Positions 9,001 to 17,127 of a stretch of 64,000 nt of DNA are shown in pieces. Both the position numbers and the translations under genes were made by a program. How positions within the stretch are numbered: position 1 is the first letter of the stretch; every line of letters begins with the position of its first letter. The notes beneath the pieces are model-generated. The model saw only the letters and a list, made by a program, of their open reading frames with translations, did no database searches and was not told where the DNA came from. Source of the stretch: JAWQFO01 sp033436665 (lineage in GTDB: Bacteria; Pseudomonadota; Alphaproteobacteria; Rhodobacterales; Rhodobacteraceae); the NCBI RefSeq assembly GCF_033436665.1, contig NZ_JAWQFO010000009.1:94816-158815 (forward strand). Direction: 5' to 3'.

Positions 9001-9962
9001 GCGCCCATGTGATCGTACGCGGGCTGACGCGCATCTTCGACGTGTCGAAGCCCTGGCTGAACCGGGTTCTGGAACGGCGCGGCAAGGCCTTCCTGACCGC
9101 CGTGTCCGAGGTCGATTTCGAGATCGAGGAGCGCACCACTTACGCGCTGGTCGGCGAAAGCGGATCGGGAAAGTCGACGATCGGCAAGATGCTGGTGGGC
9201 CTGCTGTCGCCGACCGAAGGCGACGTCGAGATCGAAGGCGTCGACCTCGCCCGCGAACGCGACGCCCGCCGTGCCGCCACGGTGCGCTCGAATATCCAGA
9301 TGATCTTCCAGGATCCCTATGCCTCGCTTAACCCGCGCTGGCGCGTACGCGACATCATCGTCGAGCCGGTGGCCTCCAAGGGCGGAGACACCGAATTGCT
9401 CGCCGAGCGGCTTCTGGAGCAGGTCGGATTGCATCCGACGGACGCCGGGAAGTTTCCGCACGAGTTTTCGGGCGGGCAGCGGCAGCGGATCTGCATCGCA
9501 CGCGCACTGGCCTCGCAGCCGCGCCTGATCGTCTGCGACGAGCCGACCTCGGCGCTGGATGTGTCGGTGCAGGCGCAGGTGCTGAACCTGATGAGCGACC
9601 TCAAGGACGATCTGGGCCTGACCTACCTGCTGATCACCCACGACTTGACGGTGGTGCGGCACATGGCCGACCGCATCGGGGTGCTCTACCTCGGGCGGCT
9701 GGTCGAGGAGGCCGATCCGGAAACGCTGTTCGAGGCGCCCAAGCATCCCTATTCGCAGATGCTGCTCGACGCCGCGCCGCGCATGGACGCCTTCGGGCGC
9801 GAGGTGGTGCCGCCGACCGGTGAGATCCCGGATCCGATCGATCCGCCGAAGGGCTGCGCATTTCATCCGCGCTGTCCCATCGCCGCCGATATCTGCCGCA
9901 AGGAACGCCCCCGGATGCGCCCGCTCGGGACGACGAAGGTCGCCTGCCATCTCGCGGAGTGA
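8997..9962 (+). CDS. ABC transporter ATP-binding protein (DppF type)
   Basis: A 321-residue second ATPase, expected to form a heterodimer with the preceding one. Walker A GESGSGKS lies near residues 53-60, the signature FSGGQRQR and Walker B LIVCDEPTSALD follow, and the tail has FHPRCPIAADIC. The ATG at 8997 overlaps the previous stop (ATGA). It ends 14 bp from the convergent IclR gene; only a 5-bp stem (ACGCG/CGCGT) lies in the gap. Confidence 0.93.
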   Translation: MSAHVIVRGLTRIFDVSKPWLNRVLERRGKAFLTAVSEVDFEIEERTTYALVGESGSGKSTIGKMLVGLLSPTEGDVEIEGVDLARERDARRAATVRSNIQMIFQDPYASLNPRWRVRDIIVEPVASKGGDTELLAERLLEQVGLHPTDAGKFPHEFSGGQRQRICIARALASQPRLIVCDEPTSALDVSVQAQVLNLMSDLKDDLGLTYLLITHDLTVVRHMADRIGVLYLGRLVEEADPETLFEAPKHPYSQMLLDAAPRMDAFGREVVPPTGEIPDPIDPPKGCAFHPRCPIAADICRKERPRMRPLGTTKVACHLAE

Positions 9963-9976
9963 CGCGGAAGCGCGTT

Positions 9977-10735
9977 TCAGAACAGCGCGTCGCTGAGGCG
10001 TCGGGCGGCAAGGCCCAACATCTCGCGGCGCTCGATCGCCTCTTCGATCGACATGCGCTGGGTCGGGCCGTGAAAGGCCAGCGCGGCCACGAAACGGCCT
10101 GACGGGTCGGTGACGGGAACCGCGATGGCGATCATGCCGTCCAGGAATTCCTCGCGGTCGAGCGCGTAGCCCAGCTTTGCGATCTGCAGCAGCTCTTGCA
10201 GCAATGGCGCGGGCTGGGTGTGGGTCGCCGCCGTCATTCGCTTGAGATCCAGCGCGCCCACGAAGCGCTCGCGCTGTCCCGGCGCGAGACTGGCCAGAAA
10301 GCACTTGCCGCTTGCGGTGCAGTGAAACGGCACGTTGGTGCCCACGGCCAACTGGATCCGGAACGCCCAGTCGGTTTCGACCCGGTCGAGATAGCGCATG
10401 CCGGACTCTTCCGGCACCACGTAATTGACCGTCTCCCGGACCTCGCGCGCCACGTCGAGCAGGATCTGTCGTCGCGCAATGTGGTCGCGGGAATTGTGCA
10501 GGAGGCCCGAGCCCAGTTCGCGCAGACGCCGCGCAACCTGGTAGTGGCGCGAGTTGCCTTGCCGGGCGATGAACCCGTTCGCCTCCAGCGTCGCGCAGAG
10601 CCTGTGAACGGTCTGCTTGGGCAACCCGATCGACGCATTGATCTCGGTCGCGGTCAGCGCCCGATCGCTTTTGCCGAGTACCTCCAGAATCAGCAGCGTC
10701 CGCAGGTTGGTGGGAATGCGCGCGGGATCTGCCAT
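9977..10735 (-). CDS. IclR family transcriptional regulator
   Basis: A 252-residue IclR-type regulator. The N-terminal winged helix-turn-helix covers about residues 12-60 (ALTATEINASIGLPKQTVHRL), followed by the ligand-binding domain with the usual NYVVPEESGMRYLDRVE and the late GYALDREEFLDGMIAIAVPV segments. It is convergent with the ABC operon and divergent from the GMC oxidoreductase/TRAP operon. IclR regulators usually control the divergent neighbour, so the GMC-TRAP block is the better target. An inverted repeat in the shared promoter region supports this. Confidence 0.9.
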   Translation of the reverse strand: MADPARIPTNLRTLLILEVLGKSDRALTATEINASIGLPKQTVHRLCATLEANGFIARQGNSRHYQVARRLRELGSGLLHNSRDHIARRQILLDVAREVRETVNYVVPEESGMRYLDRVETDWAFRIQLAVGTNVPFHCTASGKCFLASLAPGQRERFVGALDLKRMTAATHTQPAPLLQELLQIAKLGYALDREEFLDGMIAIAVPVTDPSGRFVAALAFHGPTQRMSIEEAIERREMLGLAARRLSDALF

Positions 10736-10759
10736 GTGACGGTCTCGCCAGAATCGACG

Positions 10760-10779
10760 TTGATTTGTGTGCGAATCAA
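10760..10779. promoter_or_regulatory. inverted repeat between iclR-type gene and GMC gene
   Basis: TTGATT and AATCAA form a perfect 6-bp inverted repeat with an 8-bp spacer in the 98-bp divergent promoter region 10736-10833. It lies 25 bp upstream of the IclR start codon and 54 bp upstream of the GMC start. It is a candidate IclR operator. The length and spacing are not the classic 14-15 bp IclR box, so this is tentative. Confidence 0.4.
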
Positions 10780-10833
10780 GGTAGCGTTAAAAAACAGGAA
10801 TAGAAGTCTCAATTTTTGGCAAATCGGGGCGCC

Positions 10834-12435
10834 ATGGAATTCGATTTCGTGATCGTGGGGGCGGGGTCCGCAGGGTGCGCCATCGCTGGCAGGCTGTCGG
10901 AGAACGGTCGCCACACGGTCGCGCTGCTCGAGGCCGGTCCGCGCGACACGAACCCCTGGATCCATGTCCCGGTCGGGTATTTCCGCACGATGGGCCATCC
11001 GGGCACCGACTGGCGCTACCGGACGCAGCCTGATGCGGGGCTCGCCGGCCGGTCGATCCCCTGGCCGCGCGGGCGGGTTCTGGGCGGATCGAGCTCGATC
11101 AACGGCCTGCTCTACGTCCGAGGCCAGCCACAGGATTACGATGGCTGGGCGCAGATGGGCTGCACCGGCTGGTCCTGGAACGATGTCCTGCCCTATTTCA
11201 AGCGCTCCGAAAGCTGGAAGGGGGCGGACGGCGACGGATTGCGCGGCTGCGACGGGCCTCTGTCGGTGCAGTCCTCACGTCTCGAACGCAAGATCGTCGA
11301 CCTGTGGATCGACGCGGCCGAGGCGGCGGGCTACCGACGCAACCCCGACTACAACGGGGCGGACCAGGAAGGGGTCGGCTACTTCCAACTGACGATGAAG
11401 GGCGGGCGGCGCTGCTCGGCGGCTGTTGCCTATCTCTGGCCCGCGCGGAACCGAAAGAACCTGGAGATCCTGACGGACGCTCAGACCGAAAAGGTCTTGC
11501 TCGAGGACGGCAGGGCCGTGGGCGTTCGCGCCCGGATCAAAGGGGCATTCCGCAACATCCGGGCGCGACGCGAGGTAATCTTGAGCGCGGGTGCCATTGG
11601 CTCTCCGCAGATCCTGATGCTCTCGGGCATCGGCGATCCCGACGAGCTCGCACCACACGGCATTGTCGTGAAGGTCGCGGCAGCGGACGTCGGCAAGAAC
11701 CTGCAGGACCACCTGCAGGCCCGTCCGGTGTTCAAGACCCGGCTATCCACGATCAACACCGAGACCAGCAACGTTTTCAAGCAGGCGGCGATCGCGGCGC
11801 AGTACGCGCTGACCCAACGCGGGCCGATGACCATGGCCGCAAGTCTCGGCACCGGCTTTCTCAAGACCGAGGACCGGCTCGAGACGCCCGACATCCAGTT
11901 CCACATCCAGCCCTTCAGCGCCGACAACCCGGCCGACGGCCCGCACCCGTTCTCGGCCTTCACCGCCTCGGTGCTGCAACTGCGGCCCGAAAGCGCGGGC
12001 TACCTGAAACTGGCCTCGGCCAACATGGACGCGCATCCCGAGATCCACCCGCGCTACCTCGACACCGAGACCGACCGCCGCACCATCGTCCGGGGCATCC
12101 AGGTCGCCCGGAAGATCGCCGGAACCGAACCCTTGAAATCGCACATCACCGAGGAACATGCACCCGGCGCGGGGGTCGGCGCCGATGACGAGGCGGCGAT
12201 TCTCGACTGGGCGCGGCGCACGGCCGTGACGATCTATCACCCGACCGGAACCTGCCGGATGGGCATCGACGATAGCGCGGTGGTCGATCCGCGCCTGCGG
12301 GTCCGCGGCGTGCGCGGCCTGCGCGTCGCGGATGCCTCGATCATGCCGCGCATCGTCAGCGGCAACACCAACGCGCCCGCGATCATGATCGGCGAGAAGG
12401 CCAGCGACATGGTGCTCGAGGACGCCCGCGCATGA
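10834..12435 (+). CDS. GMC family oxidoreductase (choline dehydrogenase-like)
   Basis: A 533-residue FAD enzyme of the glucose-methanol-choline family. The FAD-binding GAGSAG is at residues 9-14, and the family signature lies around WPRGRVLGGSSSINGLLYVRG (residues 75-96). The catalytic His sits in YHPTGTCRMG and the partner region in SGNTNAPAIMIGEKASD at the C-terminus. It oxidises a primary or secondary alcohol, passing electrons to oxygen or a carrier. It stands directly upstream of the TRAP transporter genes, so its substrate may be what that transporter brings in. I prefer the ATG at 10834 over an in-frame TTG six codons upstream, since it starts right at the Rossmann strand. Confidence 0.9.
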   Translation: MEFDFVIVGAGSAGCAIAGRLSENGRHTVALLEAGPRDTNPWIHVPVGYFRTMGHPGTDWRYRTQPDAGLAGRSIPWPRGRVLGGSSSINGLLYVRGQPQDYDGWAQMGCTGWSWNDVLPYFKRSESWKGADGDGLRGCDGPLSVQSSRLERKIVDLWIDAAEAAGYRRNPDYNGADQEGVGYFQLTMKGGRRCSAAVAYLWPARNRKNLEILTDAQTEKVLLEDGRAVGVRARIKGAFRNIRARREVILSAGAIGSPQILMLSGIGDPDELAPHGIVVKVAAADVGKNLQDHLQARPVFKTRLSTINTETSNVFKQAAIAAQYALTQRGPMTMAASLGTGFLKTEDRLETPDIQFHIQPFSADNPADGPHPFSAFTASVLQLRPESAGYLKLASANMDAHPEIHPRYLDTETDRRTIVRGIQVARKIAGTEPLKSHITEEHAPGAGVGADDEAAILDWARRTAVTIYHPTGTCRMGIDDSAVVDPRLRVRGVRGLRVADASIMPRIVSGNTNAPAIMIGEKASDMVLEDARA

Positions 12436-12454
12436 CCGCGCGTCAAAATATTCC

Positions 12455-12492
12455 GCAGGCTCGTCCGCAGAGGAGAGCGGACGCGGGCCTGC
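12455..12492 (+). terminator. hairpin between GMC gene and TRAP operon
   Basis: GCAGGC…CGTCCGC can pair with GCGGACG…GCCTGC, giving a long, slightly bulged stem in the 135-bp gap before dctP. It may attenuate read-through so that the binding-protein gene is mainly driven by its own promoter. The remaining leader is A/C-rich and ends in a GGGAGG ribosome-binding site. Confidence 0.4.
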
Positions 12493-12570
12493 AAGACCGA
12501 ACCGGGGCACCGCCTTCGTCCCCGGACCCACAACAACAACACAGAAGGCGACAGACCTGGGAGGACCCCA

Positions 12571-13665
12571 ATGCGTACCCTTAGAACCCTGACCGCCGGC
12601 GCCGCTGCGCTGGCGATCTCGGCCAGCGGACTTCTGGCCGAAACCGTCATCCGCGTGCAGTCGGTGATTCCGGCGCAGGCCGACGAAGTCACGATGCTCA
12701 ACGAGTTCGCCGCCGACGTGGCGGCCCTGACCGACGGAGAGGTCAAGATCGAGGTACTGCCCGCCGGCGCCGTGGTCGGTGTGCAGGAAACGCTCGACGC
12801 CGTCGACAGTGGCCTGATCGAAGGCGGTTTCGCCTGGACGCACTACTGGTCGGGCAAGCACCCGGCGGCGATGCTCTTCGGCTCGCCCGTGGCGGGCGCC
12901 GGCGTCGGCATCGACAACATCGCCTTCGTGAGCTGGTTCCAGTACGGCGGCGGAAAAGAGCTTTACGACCGGCTCTGGGACGAGATGGGCGTGAACGTGA
13001 AGGGCTTCATGCTGCAGCCCGTCGGCCCCGAGGCGCTGGGCTGGTTCAAGGAGCCGATCGCCTCGATGGAGGACTTCCGCAAGTACCGCTTCCGCACGCC
13101 ACCGGGCATTCCGGGCCAGACCTACAAGGACATCGGTGTCGCCTCGGTCGCGATGGGCGGCGGGGACATTCTGCCGGCGCTGGAAAAGGGCACCATCGAC
13201 GCTGCCGAATGGTGCTGCCCCAAGCCCGACTCGGTCTTCGGCTTCCAGAAGGTGCTCAAGCACTATTACCTGCAGGGCCTGCATCAGGTCGTCGTGAACG
13301 CCGATCTCTACATCAACGGTGACGTCTACGACTCGCTGACCCCGCTGCAGCAAAAGGCGCTGGAGGTGGCGGCGAACGCCTCGCTGTCGAAGGCGATGTC
13401 CTACCGGATCTACGAGAACGGCAAGGCACTCAAGGATCTGACCGAGAACCACGGCGTGATCCTGCATGACACGCCGGCGGATTACTTCACCGAGTACATG
13501 CAGGCCGCCAGGGCCGCGCTCGAGACCAATGCCGCCGAGAACGAGTTCTTCGCCGAGGTCTGGCAGAGCCAGAAGGATTTTGCCGAGATCGCGGTTCCGT
13601 TCTGGGCCGGTGCGCAGACCTCGAACGCCAATCTCGGCCGCGCTTTCGCGGACAGCCTCAAGTAA
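12571..13665 (+). CDS. TRAP transporter solute-binding protein (DctP family)
   Basis: A 364-residue periplasmic binding protein of the DctP/TRAP-T family. A signal peptide of about 23 residues ends LLAE. The typical core is present: FKEPIASMEDFRKYRFRTPPG, containing the Arg that usually salt-bridges an acidic ligand, then PALEKGTIDAAEW. A GGGAGG site precedes the ATG. With the next gene it makes a sodium-dependent importer. The following HisD-family enzyme and ComDE suggest a sulfonate such as 2,3-dihydroxypropane-1-sulfonate or sulfolactate as ligand; that is inference from context. Confidence 0.9.
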   Translation: MRTLRTLTAGAAALAISASGLLAETVIRVQSVIPAQADEVTMLNEFAADVAALTDGEVKIEVLPAGAVVGVQETLDAVDSGLIEGGFAWTHYWSGKHPAAMLFGSPVAGAGVGIDNIAFVSWFQYGGGKELYDRLWDEMGVNVKGFMLQPVGPEALGWFKEPIASMEDFRKYRFRTPPGIPGQTYKDIGVASVAMGGGDILPALEKGTIDAAEWCCPKPDSVFGFQKVLKHYYLQGLHQVVVNADLYINGDVYDSLTPLQQKALEVAANASLSKAMSYRIYENGKALKDLTENHGVILHDTPADYFTEYMQAARAALETNAAENEFFAEVWQSQKDFAEIAVPFWAGAQTSNANLGRAFADSLK

Positions 13666-13682
13666 CCCGCCTTCGGGCCTTG

Positions 13683-13709
13683 AACGCTCCCGCCGCCGGC
13701 GGGGGCGTT
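13683..13709 (+). terminator. hairpin between dctP and dctQM
   Basis: A 12-bp stem with one G-U pair (AACGCTCCCGCC with GGCGGGGGCGTT, three-base loop) lies 17 bp after the dctP stop. No T-run follows. It probably sets a higher level of binding protein than permease. It also argues that the permease gene starts downstream of it. Confidence 0.55.
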
Positions 13710-13742
13710 CGTCGAATGCAAAAAGACCATGGGGGCAGGGGC

Positions 13743-16055
13743 ATGGCCGAAGACGCGGTCGCCGAAGAACTCGACATCACCGACGAACTGATCGCCGAGC
13801 GCCGCGCCGGTCGACCGGGCGAAACCCCGCCCGACATGACCCCGTGGATGCGCCCCGTCGTCGCCGTCATCGACACCATCAACCTCTGGGCCGGGCGGAT
13901 CATCTGCCTGCTGATGATCCCGCTGATCCTGTCGATCGTCTTCGAGGTATTCTCGCGCAACATGTTCGCGATCCTGACCCAGAACGGGATGAGCGACGTC
14001 GCCATCGACTGGGGCTTCGGCCCGACGCTCTGGGTCTACGACGTCAGCCGGATGCTGGGCGGCGTTCTGTTTATGGCCGCGGCGGGCTACGCGCTGATGC
14101 GCGGCGTGCACATCCGCGCCGATTTCCTCTATCGCGGCTGGTCGGCGAAGACGCAGGCGACCGTGGACGCAACGCTCTATCTGGCCTTCTACATCCCGGC
14201 GATGCTGTTCTTCACCTGGGTCTCGGCGGAATACTGGCTCAAGGCCTTCTGGTCGGGTGAGCAGGCCTCGGACTCGACCTGGGCTCCGGTGCTCTGGCCC
14301 GCGCGGCTGGCGATGCCGCTCGGTGCCTTCCTTCTGCTGCTTCAGGGCATTCCCGAACTCTTCCGTGCGTTTCACCAAATGGGCCGCGCGCGCGAGCGGA
14401 TCTTCCTGCGCATTCTGCCGTTCTACCTCGTGGTCCTCGCGCTGATCACGCTGGGCGTGTTCTTCCCGAACGTCCTGCCGCTAGGCGATTTGTGGGAGGG
14501 AATCTTCGGCGCAGGACCGGGCGTCGACAAGCCGGTGATCGGGCTGATCATGCTGGCGGCGATGCTGTTTGCGATTTTCGTCGGCTTTCCGATTTCCTTC
14601 ACGCTGATTTTCCTCGGCTTCGTCTTCGGCACCTGGGGTGCGAACTTCAAGCTCGCCACCTTCCTGATGACGCTGCAGACCAACTCGGTGATGCTGTCGG
14701 ATCAGCTGGTGGCGGTGCCGCTCTTCATCTTCATGGGGATCGTGATGGAGCAGGCCGGCCTTATGGAGCGCCTGTTTCAGGCCGTGCAGATGATGATGAG
14801 CCGCACGCGCGGGGCGCTGTTCATTGCAGTGCTGTTCGTCTCGACGATCTTCGCCGCTGCAACCGGGATCGTGGGCGCCTCGGTCACAATTCTCGGGATC
14901 ATGGCGGCGCGCACGATGAACCGCTCGGGCTACGACGTGCGGCTCGCCGCCGGCACCATCACCGCCGGCGGCACACTGGGGATCCTGATCCCGCCCTCGA
15001 TCATGCTGATCGTCATGGGTCCAGTGCTCGAGGTGCCGGTGACCGACCTCTTCCGCGCCGCGATCCTTCCGGGCGTGATGCTGGCCGGGCTTTACCTGCT
15101 TTACGCGCTGGGGCGCTGCTGGCTCAACCCGGACATGGGACCGATCCTGCCACCCGAAGAGCAGCCCGAGACCTCGAACTACTACCTGCTGGAAGTCGTG
15201 CTTGTCATGGCCGCGCTGGTGTTCCTGATATGGCTGATCACGCGCGGTATCGTCGCGGGCTTCGGCTTTCCGCTCGGTGCGATCGTCGTGCCGCTTGCCT
15301 GGATCGGCGTGATGTACGCTGCCTATTCCTGGCTCGACCGCGCGCGTCCCGGCGGGTTCTACTTCTCGCCGCTCTGGTACGAGTTTTTCATGGGTCTCGT
15401 GCCGCCCACCGTGCTGATCGCCTTCGCACTCGGCTCGATCCTCGCCGGCTGGGCCACGCCCGCGGAAGCCTCGGCCTGCGGCGCGTTCGGCGCGGTGCTG
15501 CTCTCGATGCTCTACCGCAAGTTCACGATCCCCGGCCTTTACGACGCGCTGATCAAGAGCCTCGAGATCACCGTGCTGATCATGTTCCTGGTCGCGGCCT
15601 CGAACTTCTTCGGCGCGGTCTTTTCCAACCTCGGCACGCCGAAGATGCTGACCGAACTTCTGCTCAGCCTCGACATGTCGCCGGTGCTGGTCCTGATCCT
15701 GATCATGGCGCTGATCTTCCTGCTGGGCTGGCCGCTCGAATGGGTGCCGATCGTGCTGATCATAGTGCCGATCCTGATCCCGACCGTGACCTCGCTCGAC
15801 CTCGGGTTCGCGACCGAATCCGATCTGCTGATCTGGTTTGCGATCCTCGTGGCGGTGAACCTTCAGACGGCCTGGCTCAGTCCGCCGGTGGCGCTTTCGG
15901 CCTACTTCCTCAAGGGCGTGGTGCCGGAGTGGGACCTGCGCGACATCTACCTCGGCATGATGCAGTTCATGGTGATCCAGGTGATCGGTCTGGTGCTGAT
16001 CTTCCTCTTCCCGATGATCGCACTCTGGCTGCCGCATTTCACCTATGGGCCGTAA
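13743..16055 (+). CDS. TRAP transporter fused permease (DctQM)
   Basis: A 770-residue fusion of the small (DctQ) and large (DctM) TRAP membrane subunits. The DctQ part spans about residues 35-225. A linker follows, then the long DctM part with its conserved GTITAGGTLGILIPPSIMLIV segment near residue 400 and many membrane helices to the end. I start it at the ATG at 13743, after the hairpin; in-frame starts also exist at 13716 and 13680 (TTG), but the latter lies just before the stem. An unusually long central stretch between the halves carries extra predicted membrane segments. Confidence 0.88.
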   Translation: MAEDAVAEELDITDELIAERRAGRPGETPPDMTPWMRPVVAVIDTINLWAGRIICLLMIPLILSIVFEVFSRNMFAILTQNGMSDVAIDWGFGPTLWVYDVSRMLGGVLFMAAAGYALMRGVHIRADFLYRGWSAKTQATVDATLYLAFYIPAMLFFTWVSAEYWLKAFWSGEQASDSTWAPVLWPARLAMPLGAFLLLLQGIPELFRAFHQMGRARERIFLRILPFYLVVLALITLGVFFPNVLPLGDLWEGIFGAGPGVDKPVIGLIMLAAMLFAIFVGFPISFTLIFLGFVFGTWGANFKLATFLMTLQTNSVMLSDQLVAVPLFIFMGIVMEQAGLMERLFQAVQMMMSRTRGALFIAVLFVSTIFAAATGIVGASVTILGIMAARTMNRSGYDVRLAAGTITAGGTLGILIPPSIMLIVMGPVLEVPVTDLFRAAILPGVMLAGLYLLYALGRCWLNPDMGPILPPEEQPETSNYYLLEVVLVMAALVFLIWLITRGIVAGFGFPLGAIVVPLAWIGVMYAAYSWLDRARPGGFYFSPLWYEFFMGLVPPTVLIAFALGSILAGWATPAEASACGAFGAVLLSMLYRKFTIPGLYDALIKSLEITVLIMFLVAASNFFGAVFSNLGTPKMLTELLLSLDMSPVLVLILIMALIFLLGWPLEWVPIVLIIVPILIPTVTSLDLGFATESDLLIWFAILVAVNLQTAWLSPPVALSAYFLKGVVPEWDLRDIYLGMMQFMVIQVIGLVLIFLFPMIALWLPHFTYGP

Positions 16056-16058
16056 GCG

Positions 16059-17105
16059 ATGACCGCGCCGCGCTCCGCCACCTCCTATCTCAAATGGCCG
16101 CTGATCGTGACGGCGGTGGGCCTGTTCCTGTCCGGCTGGGTCGGCTGGGCGACCGAGAACAGCTTTGGCGGAATCCTGTCCTTCCTGCTGATCGGCGCGG
16201 TGCTGGCGGCCCTCGAGATCGCGCTGTCCTTCGACAACGCCATCGTGAACGCCAACAAGCTTGTCGAGATGACGCCGGTCTGGCGGCAGCGGTTTCTGAC
16301 CTGGGGCATCCTGATCGCCGTCTTCGGGATGCGCATCGTCTTCCCGCTCGCCATCGTCGCGATCTTTGCCTGGATCAATCCGTTCGAGGCCATGCGCCTC
16401 GCGCTGGCGGAGCCGGCCGAGTATTCGCGGATCATCGCAAGCGCGCATGGCTCCATCGCCGCCTTCGGAGGCACCTTCCTGATGATGGTCGCGCTGAAGT
16501 TCTTCGTCGACGAGGACAAGTCCATCGACTGGATCGGCGTGCTCGAACGCAACCTGCGCCGCTGTGGCTCGGTACGCGGCTTCGAGATTGCGCTCGTGCT
16601 GCTGATCATTCTCGTGATCTCGCGCTTTCTCGCGCCCGAGGTCCGGTCGAGTTTCCTGTTCTCGGCCATCGCCGGACTGCTCGTCTTCACGCTGGTCGAT
16701 GGGCTCGGCACCTTTCTCGACTACACCGCCACCCGCATGGCGCAGGCGGGCGCGCGCGGCGGGCTGGGCGCGTTTCTCTATCTCGAGGTGCTCGACGCGA
16801 GCTTTTCCTTCGACGGGGTGATCGGCGCCTTTGCTCTCACGACCAACATCCTGCTGATCGCCATCGGGCTCGGGATCGGAGCGATGTACGTCCGCTCGAT
16901 GACCATCATGCTGGTCGAGAAGGGCACTCTGCAGGAATTCCGCTATCTCGAACACGGAGCGTTTTACTCGATCTTTGCCCTTTCGCTGGTGATGTTCGTG
17001 CAATCGCTCACCCACGTGCCCGAGATCCTGACCGGCGGGCTGGGCGTGGCCTTTATCGGTTATGCCTTTGTCTCGTCGGTCCGTCATAACCAGCGCCAAA
17101 CCTGA
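16059..17105 (+). CDS. DUF475 family integral membrane protein (TerC relative)
   Basis: A 348-residue polytopic membrane protein. Two related acidic motifs, ALEIALSFDNAIVNANK near residue 50 and LEVLDASFSFDGVIGAFALT near residue 240, are the hallmark of the DUF475/TerC superfamily, whose members are linked to metal-ion or other ion export. It starts 3 bases after the TRAP permease gene and is certainly in that operon. No DUF475 function in sulfonate or TRAP loci is known to me. Export of a product such as sulfite, or of a metal, is a guess. Confidence 0.8.
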   Translation: MTAPRSATSYLKWPLIVTAVGLFLSGWVGWATENSFGGILSFLLIGAVLAALEIALSFDNAIVNANKLVEMTPVWRQRFLTWGILIAVFGMRIVFPLAIVAIFAWINPFEAMRLALAEPAEYSRIIASAHGSIAAFGGTFLMMVALKFFVDEDKSIDWIGVLERNLRRCGSVRGFEIALVLLIILVISRFLAPEVRSSFLFSAIAGLLVFTLVDGLGTFLDYTATRMAQAGARGGLGAFLYLEVLDASFSFDGVIGAFALTTNILLIAIGLGIGAMYVRSMTIMLVEKGTLQEFRYLEHGAFYSIFALSLVMFVQSLTHVPEILTGGLGVAFIGYAFVSSVRHNQRQT

Positions 17106-17127
17106 TCCGAACCCTGGGGTCCCGCCA

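Noticed and set aside
14481..17099. 872-codon minus-strand frame opposite DctQM and DUF475
   Set aside because: It is a shadow of membrane-protein genes, composed of His/Gln/Asp/Arg runs with no recognisable fold. The plus strand has obvious operon genes.
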